DNA from: an uncultured Polaribacter sp.
GTDB lineage: Bacteria > Bacteroidota > Bacteroidia > Flavobacteriales > Flavobacteriaceae
Length of the DNA stretch: 33,327 nt
Assembly (NCBI GenBank): GCA_905480405.1
Contig: CAJQQH010000190.1
Coordinates: 1 to 33,327, forward strand
Direction: 5' to 3'
Shown piece after piece: positions 6,158 to 14,655 of this stretch. The notes beneath the pieces are model-generated. The model was not told the DNA's origin, did no database searches, and saw nothing but the letters and a program-made list of their open reading frames with translations. Made by a program: the position numbers and the translations under genes. The number at the start of each line of letters is the position of its first letter. The stretch's first letter is position 1.

Positions 6158-8572
6158 TTATTCAAATTTTAAATATTTAATTAGGTCTATTTTAGTTGCA
6201 TTAAAGGCTTTTGCTCCTACAACAACAAAAACTAAAATTATTAATATAATTGGCGTTATCACAAAAGGCAATAGCGGCATTTCTATTCTGTAAACAAAAT
6301 TATCTAACCAATTCTGCATTAAGTAATATGCTATTGGAATTAATATTAAAGAAGAGATGAGAGTTATTTTTAAGAAACTCTTAATTAACTGAAACATAAT
6401 TTCGTTTATAGAAGCTCCTAACGTTTTACGAATAGCTACTTCTTTTAATCGTTGTTGAATTGTTAAGGTTGCTAAGGCAAATAACCCTAATAAAGAAATG
6501 ATAATAACAACAGAAGTTAAAATTAAAAACAACGTTTTTTGATTTTGATATTTTTTATACGTTTTTGCAAATCGTTGGTTTAAAAACTGAGCTCTAAAAG
6601 GATATCCTTGTTCAATATTTTCTTCCCAATAATTTTCTATAAACTTAATTGTTTCTTCTGCATTATCTGGTTTTATTTTAATTTGAACCCACCAAAAATT
6701 TTGTTTCATCCAATCAAAAGTATTCCAATGCATCATTACTGTTGGTAAAATTTTACTATCCAAACCATGTGTATGATAATCTTTTAACATTCCAACAATA
6801 TTCAGATTCTTTCCATCATTTTCTTCATCACCAAAACCTGCATTAATTTTCTTACCAATTGGATCATCATAAATATTAAAAGCTTTTGCTAATGTTTCAT
6901 TAATCAACACATTTTTTAAGGTATCTGAAGCTAATTTTTCTTGTAAAAGACGACCTTTAAGCAATTTAACATCCATCGTTTGTAGATAATTATAATCAAT
7001 TGCATTTGCATACGTTTGTACAGAAATATCTTTATAATCTACGTTTGTTGAATTTGAACTTCCTCCACCAATTGTAAAAGAATTACTTGTAACAACATCT
7101 ATATTTGGGTGTTTTACTAACTCTTTTTTAGCTAATAAATACTTTTTATATCTATCCTTATTATCATTCATATTAACAAGAACAACTTGTTCTCCTTTAA
7201 AACCTAAATCTTTGTTCATCATATAATCTACTTGAAAGTAAATTATGATAGATCCTGTTAAAAAGAATCCAGAAATTAAAAACTGAATACCTAACATTAT
7301 ATTTCTTGCAAAAATGCCTTGTTTACTTCTAGAAATATTTCCCTTTAAAACTTCTACAGATTTAAATTTTGATAAATATAGTGCAGGAATAAAACCAACA
7401 ATTAATGAAATAAGTATCGCTATAAAACCAACTTTTAAAAGTAGTTGTGCATTTAAAATTGAGATTTCTTTATTCATAAAGTCATTAAATGATGGCAAAA
7501 TAAGTTCTACCAATACTAATGATAAAATAAAAGCTATAAAACCTTGTAATACAATTTCTAAAGCATATTGCTGTGTTAAAATTGCTTTAGAAAGACCAAG
7601 GGTTTTCTTTACGCCAACTTCTTTTGCTCTTTGTGTTGCAGAAGCAATAGATAGGTTGATAAAATTTACACAAGAAATAAGAATTAATAAAACGGATAAG
7701 GATAACATAATCAGTATTAACTCATAATTCCCTTTTCCTTCAGGGCCAGCATCTGATGCAATCGTTTTTAAACGAATATCTTTTAAAGGTTCTAGAATAA
7801 CAGTTGTTCCATGTTTTTTAAAAAAGTCTTCAGTACTAGTTCCATCTTTTTTAGCTTGTGGTTGGGTAACATTTTTAAACCAAACATCATTTACTTTCTT
7901 ATTTAATTCTTTTAAATCAGAGTTTTTATTTGCTTTTACAAACAAATTATTAGAAAAACTTCCCCAGTGTCCTGTAGGTTCTTCTTTAAATTGCACAACC
8001 ATTTTAGGCATAAAATAATGATTCCCAATTATTTTATAAACCGTTGTAACAAAAAAAGTTCTGTCAGAAAATTCAATCGTTTTGCCAATTGGAGATTCAT
8101 TACCAAATAATACCTTAGCTTGTTCTACAGAAATTGCTAAATTATTTCTTGTCTTTTTAAAAATACTTGCACTACCTTCTATAATTTTAAAAGAGAAAAA
8201 ATCAAAGAAATTAGGGTTTCCTAAAAGGATATCTTGTAAATAAAAATCTTTACCTCTTACTCTTGCCACTCTACTATTTGGCCAAGATCTGCTTAAATAA
8301 AAATTATTTATTTCTGGTATTTCATCCTTAAATTTTGCACCTTCTAAATTATTACTACTTGCCCAAATTTCTCCATCAGACATTTTATGAACAACCCTAT
8401 AAACTTCATTTACATTTGAATTGTTTTTATTATAACTTTCTTCATCATATAAGTATAATAACACTAATAATAACCCCGCAAAACCAACTGTTAATCCAAA
8501 TATATTTACAACTATATTTAGCCAGTTTTTTTTACTATTTCTATAAAATATTTTAAACCAAGTTTTAAACAT
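6158..8572 (-). CDS. MacB/FtsX-type ABC transporter permease, second copy
   Basis: About 804 residues, inner membrane. One helix is near residues 18-40, followed by a ~240-residue periplasmic MacB_PCD-like domain. Four helices at about 280-440 include an FtsX domain (QRAKEVGVKKTLGLSK before it). A second periplasmic domain follows, and a C-terminal FtsX domain (QQRLKEVAIRKTLGAS, then three helices) ends in ATKIDLIKYLKFE. ATG at 8572 was chosen: a TTG at 8581 is in frame, but 8572 aligns with the paralogue's MYQIWLKIF start and sits 1 nt after the upstream stop. It is the last gene of the adaptor-ATPase-permease-permease unit and a close paralogue of the preceding gene. Such permeases move substrates from the periplasm outward; the substrate is unknown. 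Confidence 0.9.
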   Translation of the reverse strand: MFKTWFKIFYRNSKKNWLNIVVNIFGLTVGFAGLLLVLLYLYDEESYNKNNSNVNEVYRVVHKMSDGEIWASSNNLEGAKFKDEIPEINNFYLSRSWPNSRVARVRGKDFYLQDILLGNPNFFDFFSFKIIEGSASIFKKTRNNLAISVEQAKVLFGNESPIGKTIEFSDRTFFVTTVYKIIGNHYFMPKMVVQFKEEPTGHWGSFSNNLFVKANKNSDLKELNKKVNDVWFKNVTQPQAKKDGTSTEDFFKKHGTTVILEPLKDIRLKTIASDAGPEGKGNYELILIMLSLSVLLILISCVNFINLSIASATQRAKEVGVKKTLGLSKAILTQQYALEIVLQGFIAFILSLVLVELILPSFNDFMNKEISILNAQLLLKVGFIAILISLIVGFIPALYLSKFKSVEVLKGNISRSKQGIFARNIMLGIQFLISGFFLTGSIIIYFQVDYMMNKDLGFKGEQVVLVNMNDNKDRYKKYLLAKKELVKHPNIDVVTSNSFTIGGGSSNSTNVDYKDISVQTYANAIDYNYLQTMDVKLLKGRLLQEKLASDTLKNVLINETLAKAFNIYDDPIGKKINAGFGDEENDGKNLNIVGMLKDYHTHGLDSKILPTVMMHWNTFDWMKQNFWWVQIKIKPDNAEETIKFIENYWEENIEQGYPFRAQFLNQRFAKTYKKYQNQKTLFLILTSVVIIISLLGLFALATLTIQQRLKEVAIRKTLGASINEIMFQLIKSFLKITLISSLILIPIAYYLMQNWLDNFVYRIEMPLLPFVITPIILIILVFVVVGAKAFNATKIDLIKYLKFE

Positions 8573-8573
8573 A

Positions 8574-10985
8574 TTATTCAAATTTTAAATATTTTATTAA
8601 ATCTATTTTTGTTGCTTTATAGGCTTTAAATCCAACAATAACAAATACTAAAGCAGTTAATATAATCGGGGTAATTATAAATGGTATGAATGGCATGTCT
8701 ATTCTATAAATAAAATTATCTAACCAACCTTGAATTAAATAATATGCAATCGGAATTAAAATTATCGAGGAAATTAAAGCTATGTTGAAAAAACTTTTCA
8801 TTAATTGAAACATAATTTCTTTAACCGTAGCTCCTAAGGTTTTTCTTATTGCAACTTCTTTTAAACGCTGCTGAATGGTTAATGTTGCTAAGGCAAATAA
8901 CCCTAATAAAGAAACTAAAATAACGATCAAAGTTAATATGAAAAACAATGCTTGCTGCTTTTGATAATCTTTATAGGTTTTAGCAAAAGCCTTGTTTACG
9001 AACGTATACGTAAATGGATATCCTTGTTGTATATTTCTATTCCAATATTGTTCTAAATAAACTAATGTTTTATCTACATTATTTGGTTTTATTTTTACTT
9101 GAATTCGACTGAACGTACCTTTAGCCCAACTCGTATTCCAATGTAGAAAAAATGTTGGCGGAATTTCTTCATCTAAACCTAATGTATGATAATCCTTTAC
9201 CATACCAACCACTTCAGCATTTTTATCTTCACCTTTAATCCAACCCAAACTTATTTTTTTACCAATAGGATTTTCATAGATATTAAATGCTTTTGCTAAA
9301 GTTTCATTAATCAGTATATTCCTAATTGTATCAGAAGCTCTATTTTCTTCTAAAGCTCTTCCTTTTAAAACAGGAATATTCATTACATCTAAGTAATTAA
9401 AATCCATAGCATTAGCATTTGTCTGTACATTTAATTCTTTATATCGGATATTAGTAGAACTGTTTCCTCCTCTTCCTCCAATAGTAAAAGAATTACTCGT
9501 AACTGCCTCAATATTTGGATGTTTAATCAATTCTTGTTTTGCTACTAAGTATTTTTTAAATCTATTATTTCTATCATTAATATTTATTTCAACAATCTGA
9601 TCACCTTTAAAGCCTAAATCTTTACTCATCATATAATTAACTTGCTGATAAATAATGATAGACCCAGTTAGAAAAAAACCAGAAATTAAAAATTGTATTC
9701 CTAACATTATATTTCTTGATAAGACTCCTTTTTTACTTTTAGAAACATTTCCTTTTAAAACTTCTACTGCTTTAAAACTAGAAAGGTATATGGAAGGAAT
9801 AAGACCAATAATTAACGAAACTAAGATTGCTAAAAAACCAATTTTGGTTAAAATTGCTAAATTTAATATAGAAATATCTTTATCCATAAAGTTATTAAAA
9901 GAAGGCAACAGAAGCTCCACAATTAATAATGATAAAATAAAAGCAATGATTCCTTGTAAAACAATCTCCAAAGTATATTGGTTTGTTAATGTAAATTTAG
10001 AAAGACCTAGTGTTTTCTTTACACCTACTTCTTTAGATCTTTGAGTTGCGGAAGCTATAGAAAGGTTAATAAAGTTTACACATGAAATAATAATTAATAA
10101 TATTGATAAGGAAAGTAATATCAATATCATTTGATAATTTCCTTTCCCTTCTGGACCTGCATTAGCAGCAATTGTTTTTAAACGAACATCTTTTAATGGA
10201 TCTAAAATAACAGTTGTTTTGCCATACTTAGCCGTATAAACATCTAAAGAAACACCTAACTCTTTTATCTGTGGCTTAATTTTATACTTAAAAAAAACAT
10301 TATTTACTTTTTCACTAACACTTTTAAGGTTAACATTTTTTGTAGTTTTAATTAATAAATTATAATTATAATTACCCCATGTATTTTCTTGTTGTTTCTC
10401 ATATTGTAAAATTATATTAGGCATAAAATAATGTTTTCCTATTATTTTATACACTGTAGCAACAATAAAAGTTTTACCATTAATTTGTAGTGTTTTACCT
10501 ATCGCCGAAGATTCATCAAAAAACGTTTTTGCTGTATTTTCAGATAATGCTATATGATTTCTTACTTCTTTAAATTTATCTGTACTTCCTTCTATTATTT
10601 TAAATGAAAAAAAATTAAAAAATTCGGGTTCTCCTGTTAATATTTTAGTCGTAAAAATTTGCTCTCCACCAATTTTCACAACCGTACTTCTATAGCTTGT
10701 TTCAGAAAGATAGTAATCTGTGATCTCAGGTACCTCTTCTTTAAACAATGGACCCTCTGGACTTGGACTTACATTCCATACATCTACATCAGACATTTTA
10801 TGAAGCACTCTGTATACTTCATTTACATTTGTATTAGTTGTGTTATAATTTTCTTCATCATTTAAAAATAATAGTACAATGAGCAAACCAACAAAACCTA
10901 ATGTTAGTCCAAATACATTTACTAATATATTTAGCCAATTCTTCTTACTATTTCTAAAGAATATTTTTAACCAAATTTGATACAT
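8574..10985 (-). CDS. MacB/FtsX-type ABC transporter permease, first copy
   Basis: 803 residues with the same architecture as the next gene: an N-terminal helix (about 20-42), a large periplasmic MacB_PCD-like domain, a central FtsX domain (about 285-410, after QRSKEVGVKKTLGLSK), another helix near 430, a second periplasmic domain, and a C-terminal FtsX domain (about 680-795) after QQRLKEVAIRKTLGA. The whole length aligns with the downstream permease, and the C-terminal ends are nearly the same (ATKIDLIKYLKFE in both), so the pair arose by tandem duplication. The start ATG lies 16 nt after the ATPase stop. With one ATPase and two permeases, a heteromeric transporter is likely but not shown. 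Confidence 0.9.
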   Translation of the reverse strand: MYQIWLKIFFRNSKKNWLNILVNVFGLTLGFVGLLIVLLFLNDEENYNTTNTNVNEVYRVLHKMSDVDVWNVSPSPEGPLFKEEVPEITDYYLSETSYRSTVVKIGGEQIFTTKILTGEPEFFNFFSFKIIEGSTDKFKEVRNHIALSENTAKTFFDESSAIGKTLQINGKTFIVATVYKIIGKHYFMPNIILQYEKQQENTWGNYNYNLLIKTTKNVNLKSVSEKVNNVFFKYKIKPQIKELGVSLDVYTAKYGKTTVILDPLKDVRLKTIAANAGPEGKGNYQMILILLSLSILLIIISCVNFINLSIASATQRSKEVGVKKTLGLSKFTLTNQYTLEIVLQGIIAFILSLLIVELLLPSFNNFMDKDISILNLAILTKIGFLAILVSLIIGLIPSIYLSSFKAVEVLKGNVSKSKKGVLSRNIMLGIQFLISGFFLTGSIIIYQQVNYMMSKDLGFKGDQIVEININDRNNRFKKYLVAKQELIKHPNIEAVTSNSFTIGGRGGNSSTNIRYKELNVQTNANAMDFNYLDVMNIPVLKGRALEENRASDTIRNILINETLAKAFNIYENPIGKKISLGWIKGEDKNAEVVGMVKDYHTLGLDEEIPPTFFLHWNTSWAKGTFSRIQVKIKPNNVDKTLVYLEQYWNRNIQQGYPFTYTFVNKAFAKTYKDYQKQQALFFILTLIVILVSLLGLFALATLTIQQRLKEVAIRKTLGATVKEIMFQLMKSFFNIALISSIILIPIAYYLIQGWLDNFIYRIDMPFIPFIITPIILTALVFVIVGFKAYKATKIDLIKYLKFE

Positions 10986-11001
10986 AAATCTTCTTTTAAA
11001 A

Positions 11002-11715
11002 TTATTTAATTAAAACATCTACTTTATGCTCATTTGTTTTTTCTGATATAATTTCTCCATCTTTTAAAGTAATAATTCTTGATGAAAACTGCGCATCATA
11101 AGAAGAATGCGTAACCATAATAATTGTTGAACCTGTTGCGTGTAATTCAGTTAACAATTCCATCACTTCATTACCACTTTTACTATCTAAATTACCTGTT
11201 GGTTCATCTGCTAAAATTAATTTTGGATTGGTAATTAAAGCTCTAGCAACAGCTACTCTTTGTTGCTGACCACCAGATAATTGCAACGGAAAATGTTTTG
11301 CTCTATGCGCAATACCAATTCTTTGTAAAATTGCTGTAACACGTTCTTTTCTTTCAGATGCTTTAACTTTATTATAGATTAATGGTAATTCTACGTTTTC
11401 AAAAACTGTTAACTCATCAATTAAATTAAAATTCTGAAAAACAAAACCAATATTAGCTTTTCGTAAACCAGCTCTTTGTTTTTCGTTAAATTTTGCAACT
11501 TCTGTACCATCAAAAAGATAACTACCATCGTTAGGCGCATCTAATAAACCAATAATGTTTAATAAGGTAGATTTACCACATCCAGAAGCGCCCATTATAG
11601 AAACAAACTCTCCGTCTTTTACCTCTAAACTTAACTTATTTAATGCTGTAGTTTCTACTTCTTCTGTTCTATAAACCTTTACTAAATCTGTTATTTTTAA
11701 CATAATAATTCTCAT
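11002..11715 (-). CDS. ABC transporter ATP-binding protein (LolD/MacB type)
   Basis: A 237-residue cytosolic ATPase. Walker A is GASGCGKST (about residues 42-50), Q-loop in FVFQNFNL, signature LSGGQQQR (about 145-152), Walker B LILADEPTGNLD, and H-loop MVTHSS. The DEPTGNLDSKSG segment is typical of the LolD/MacB/FtsE group that pairs with FtsX-like permeases, which are the next two genes. ATG at 11715 is preceded by an AAGGA five nt upstream. An in-frame ATG at 11703 gives the usual family start MLKITDLVKVY, so the true start is one of these two. Confidence 0.95.
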   Translation of the reverse strand: MRIIMLKITDLVKVYRTEEVETTALNKLSLEVKDGEFVSIMGASGCGKSTLLNIIGLLDAPNDGSYLFDGTEVAKFNEKQRAGLRKANIGFVFQNFNLIDELTVFENVELPLIYNKVKASERKERVTAILQRIGIAHRAKHFPLQLSGGQQQRVAVARALITNPKLILADEPTGNLDSKSGNEVMELLTELHATGSTIIMVTHSSYDAQFSSRIITLKDGEIISEKTNEHKVDVLIK

Positions 11716-11824
11716 CTTAATCCTTTTAAAGAAGGAAAATTACAGCATGAGTAGCTGTGTTTTAAATTAAACTTATATTCTTTATTATTTCGTTTTTAGA
11801 TTTCTCTAAAATTATTTTCTCTTG

Positions 11825-11880
11825 AACTTTCAAACCTTCAGATTTTGAAACTTTAAAACTTTGTAACTTTTGAGACTTAC
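11825..11880. repeat. Degenerate octamer repeat (AACTTTnA) in the efflux operon
   Basis: About seven head-to-tail copies of an 8-bp unit: AACTTTCA, AACCTTCA, GATTTTGA, AACTTTAA, AACTTTGT, then AACTTTTGA and GACTTAC. The array runs into the stop codon of the adaptor gene (11877-11879) and lies in the 161-nt gap before the ATPase. Confidence 0.6.
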
Positions 11881-13121
11881 TCTATATTAATCTCTTCCAC
11901 CTTTTTAAAATCGTCGTAACTAGATGTTATTATTTTATCACCTTCTTGTAAACCCTCTAATACCTCGTAATAAAAAGGGTTTTCTCTTCCAATTTTAATA
12001 GTTCTTTTTACTGCTTTGTTTTCAGAATCTATTACAAAAGCCCAAGCACCATTAGTACTTTGATAAAATTGCCCTTTAGAAATTAACAAGGCTTTACTAT
12101 CATTAGATAAAAACACTTTTGTTTTTAAAGACATTCCTCTTTTAATACTTTCAGGAATAGAATCGTTTGTAAAAACAAGTTCTACCTCAAACTGTCCGTT
12201 TACAACTTCAGATAAAACTTTAGACAAAACAATATCATGATTAACATTGTTTACAGCTACTCTACCTCTTATATCTTCTTGTAATTTAGAAATGTAATAC
12301 TCATCTACTTTTGCTGTTAATTTATAACCATCTAAAACATCCATTTTACCAATTGGTTGCCCTTGTTGGTAGCTTTCCCCTAAAATAGGGTTGAAAGATG
12401 ATAACAAACCATCTACAGGCGCTTTTACAATAAAATTCTCTTTGTTTTTACGTAATAACTCTAAACTTTTTTGCATATTAGAAATAGAAATATCAATTCG
12501 AGATAATTGTACATCTCTACTCTTTTTTTCTTCGGATACACTTCTTTTTATGACACCACTTCTCTCCTTTTGAAACGTATATTCTTGAGCAGATTTTTGA
12601 TAATCATTCTTTGCAACTACTTCTTTACGATACAAAGTAGAATCTAATTTATACTGTCTTTTAGCTGTTCTAAAATCGTTACCGATACTTAATAACTGCT
12701 GATCTAAACTCAACTGTTGATTTTTAATATTTACTCTTATATTTCTAAGGTTATTAATTTGTTCTACAATGGCAGTTTCTTGTGTTAAATAATTTAATTC
12801 TGCATTTGGATTATATACTTTTAAAAGTGGGGTTCCTTTTTTTATCATTTCTCCGCTTTCAACAAATATTTCAGAAACAGAACCTCCTTGAATTACATTT
12901 ACCAAAACCGATGTTTTTGGTTCTACCGTACTATTAAACAACACTACATCTTCAAAATCTCCTTTAAAAACTTCTCGTATACTTAATCTATCCTTTTTTA
13001 AATTTACTTGTTTCTTTCGTGTTACATTCATTAAAATAACCGCTAATAAAATTAAAATAGGAATACTCCAAAGTAGCATCTTTTTACTCGATTTATTTTT
13101 AGTTTGTATTTGCTTATCCAT
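11877..13121 (-). CDS. HlyD/MacA-type periplasmic adaptor subunit of efflux transporter
   Basis: 414 residues. A short basic cytosolic start (MDKQIQTKNKSSKKM) is followed by one transmembrane helix (about 15-33, LLWSIPILILLAVILM) that anchors the protein in the inner membrane. A barrel-sandwich half with GGSVSEIFVESGEMIKKGTPL (about 73-95) comes next, then an alpha-helical hairpin of about 130 residues (105-235), the second half (FIVKAPVDGLLSSFNPILGE) and beta-barrel and membrane-proximal domains to the end (YYEVLEGLQEGDKIITSSYD). It links the ABC permeases to an outer-membrane channel; no TolC-type gene is in the window. It is the first gene of the operon, preceded by sigma-54-type promoter elements. 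Confidence 0.9.
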   Translation of the reverse strand: MDKQIQTKNKSSKKMLLWSIPILILLAVILMNVTRKKQVNLKKDRLSIREVFKGDFEDVVLFNSTVEPKTSVLVNVIQGGSVSEIFVESGEMIKKGTPLLKVYNPNAELNYLTQETAIVEQINNLRNIRVNIKNQQLSLDQQLLSIGNDFRTAKRQYKLDSTLYRKEVVAKNDYQKSAQEYTFQKERSGVIKRSVSEEKKSRDVQLSRIDISISNMQKSLELLRKNKENFIVKAPVDGLLSSFNPILGESYQQGQPIGKMDVLDGYKLTAKVDEYYISKLQEDIRGRVAVNNVNHDIVLSKVLSEVVNGQFEVELVFTNDSIPESIKRGMSLKTKVFLSNDSKALLISKGQFYQSTNGAWAFVIDSENKAVKRTIKIGRENPFYYEVLEGLQEGDKIITSSYDDFKKVEEINIE

Positions 13122-13138
13122 TTGTTTTCTATTCGTTT

Positions 13139-13165
13139 GGCATAGTTAAAGCCATAAATATGCCA
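13139..13165 (-). promoter_or_regulatory. Candidate sigma-54 (-24/-12) promoter of the efflux operon
   Basis: On the minus strand two overlapping matches occur: TGGCATATTTATGGC (13165 to 13151) and TGGCTTTAACTATGCC (13154 to 13139). Each has GG and GC exactly 12 nt apart, as in the TGGCAC-N5-TTGC consensus. The first would give a leader of about 18 nt, the second about 7 nt, before the adaptor ATG at 13121. The divergent gene encodes a sigma-54 activator, which fits. Confidence 0.6.
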
Positions 13166-13228
13166 TCAAAAAACAAACAATTAAATTACTGACTATAAAG
13201 GTTTTGTAATTTAATTGAATTTTATTAG

Positions 13229-13256
13229 TGTTCATTATTGAACATTTTTTTGTTCA
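13229..13256. promoter_or_regulatory. Inverted-repeat operator, probable enhancer site of the sigma-54 activator
   Basis: Three alternating hexamers: TGTTCA (13229-13234), TGAACA (13239-13244), TGTTCA (13251-13256). The first two form a 16-bp palindrome with a 4-nt centre, about 100 nt upstream of the predicted sigma-54 start, a normal enhancer distance. The third hexamer overlaps the -33 region of the activator's own promoter, suggesting autoregulation. Confidence 0.55.
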
Positions 13257-13280
13257 TAATCAAACAAATGTGTACTTATG
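13250..13280 (+). promoter_or_regulatory. Candidate housekeeping promoter of the sigma-54 activator gene
   Basis: TTG at 13250-13252, a 20-nt spacer and TACTTATG at 13273-13280 (one mismatch to TAnnTTTG). The box ends 4 nt before the ATG at 13285, predicting a leaderless mRNA. Confidence 0.4.
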
Positions 13281-13284
13281 TAGT

Positions 13285-14655
13285 ATGAGAAAAAAGGATG
13301 CAACCATTTTAATTGTTGATGATGATGATGATATATTGTTTTCGGCAAGAATCAGTTTAAAAAAATATTTTTCAGAAATAATAACGGAGAATAATCCGAA
13401 GAAAATTAGTAATCATTTAACTACTTCTACAATAGATGTTGTTTTGTTAGATATGAATTATCGTATTGGTTTTGAAGACGGAAAAGAAGGTTTGTATTGG
13501 TTAAAACATATAAAAGAAATAAGCCCTGAAACTACAGTAATCTTAATGACAGCTTTTGGTAGCGTAAATTTAGCGGTAGATGCGATAAAAAAAGGTGCAA
13601 CCGATTTTATTTTAAAACCTTGGAAAACAGAAAAACTATATGGTGTTGTTAATGCTGGTTTAGAACTTTCTCGATCTAAACGAAAAAACACACAATTACA
13701 AACGGTTCAAAAACAACAAGACAAAGACTTTCATCAACAAACAGAACATATTATTGGTTCTTCTCCTGCAATGCAAACTGCAGTAAAATTGGTAAAAAAA
13801 GTAGCGCCTACAGATGCAAATATTTTAATCTTAGGAGAAAACGGAACTGGGAAATTTGTATTTGCGAAAGAAATTCATTTATTATCAGAACGTAAAAATC
13901 ATCCTTTTATTCATGTAGATTTAGGCTCTTTAAACGAAAATTTGTTTGAAAGCGAGTTATTTGGTTATGCAAAAGGCGCGTTTACAGATGCGCAAAAAGA
14001 TACTTTAGGTAGGTTTGAACTGGCTAAAGGAGGAACTATTTTCTTAGATGAAATAGGCAACCTTCCACTACACTTACAATCTAAATTATTAACAGTAATT
14101 CAGAATAGAAAAGTAACGCGTTTAGGAGAAGGAAAAGAAAGAGAATTAGATGTACGAATTATTTGTGCAACAAATGCACCCATTCATAAAATGGTAGAGG
14201 AACAAACTTTTAGACAAGATTTACTATTTAGAATTAATACTATTGAGTTGAATTTGCCAGCACTTAGAAATAGAATTGAAGATATTGAGTTGTTAGCAAA
14301 TTATTTTCTAACAAAATTGAATCAGAAATACAGAAAAAAAATTATTGGCTTTAGTAAAGATGCAGTAAAAGCTTTATGCAATTATAAATGGCCAGGAAAT
14401 ATTAGAGAAATAGAACATATTGTAGAACGTGCTGTAATTATTACTGATAATGATAAAATAATGACAGAAGATTTACATTTTTCTGCTAAGAAAACTGCAG
14501 TTAATTTAGAAAATGTTTTAAATTTAGAGGAAACTGAAAAACTTTTAATTAAGAAAGCAATAGAAAAACACCACGGTAATATTTCTAGAGCTGCAAAAGA
14601 TTTAGGTTTAACTAGAGCTGCATTGTATAGAAGATTAGAGAAGCATCAATTATAA
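13285..14655 (+). CDS. NtrC-family sigma-54-dependent response regulator
   Basis: 456 residues from ATG 13285 (MRKKDATILIVDDDDD); an upstream in-frame ATG at 13228 would add 19 residues unlike any receiver start and would overlap the operator. Receiver domain about 1-125, with the acidic cluster DDDDD and phospho-acceptor D56 (VVLLDMNY). AAA+ domain about 160-395: Walker A GENGTGK (184-190), sigma-54 contact loop GAFTDA (231-236) where most relatives have GAFTGA, and Walker B GGTIFLDEIGN. A Fis-type helix-turn-helix is at the C-terminus (HHGNISRAAKDLGLTRAALY). It probably activates the divergent efflux operon through the -24/-12 elements. It is followed without any gap by its kinase gene (stop TAA immediately followed by ATG). 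Confidence 0.94.
   Translation: MRKKDATILIVDDDDDILFSARISLKKYFSEIITENNPKKISNHLTTSTIDVVLLDMNYRIGFEDGKEGLYWLKHIKEISPETTVILMTAFGSVNLAVDAIKKGATDFILKPWKTEKLYGVVNAGLELSRSKRKNTQLQTVQKQQDKDFHQQTEHIIGSSPAMQTAVKLVKKVAPTDANILILGENGTGKFVFAKEIHLLSERKNHPFIHVDLGSLNENLFESELFGYAKGAFTDAQKDTLGRFELAKGGTIFLDEIGNLPLHLQSKLLTVIQNRKVTRLGEGKERELDVRIICATNAPIHKMVEEQTFRQDLLFRINTIELNLPALRNRIEDIELLANYFLTKLNQKYRKKIIGFSKDAVKALCNYKWPGNIREIEHIVERAVIITDNDKIMTEDLHFSAKKTAVNLENVLNLEETEKLLIKKAIEKHHGNISRAAKDLGLTRAALYRRLEKHQL

Noticed and set aside
7314..7727. Open frames on the plus strand inside the two permease genes (also 9655-10044, 10659-10865, 8335-8556)
   Set aside because: Shadows of the strongly conserved FtsX permease frames; no credible protein features.
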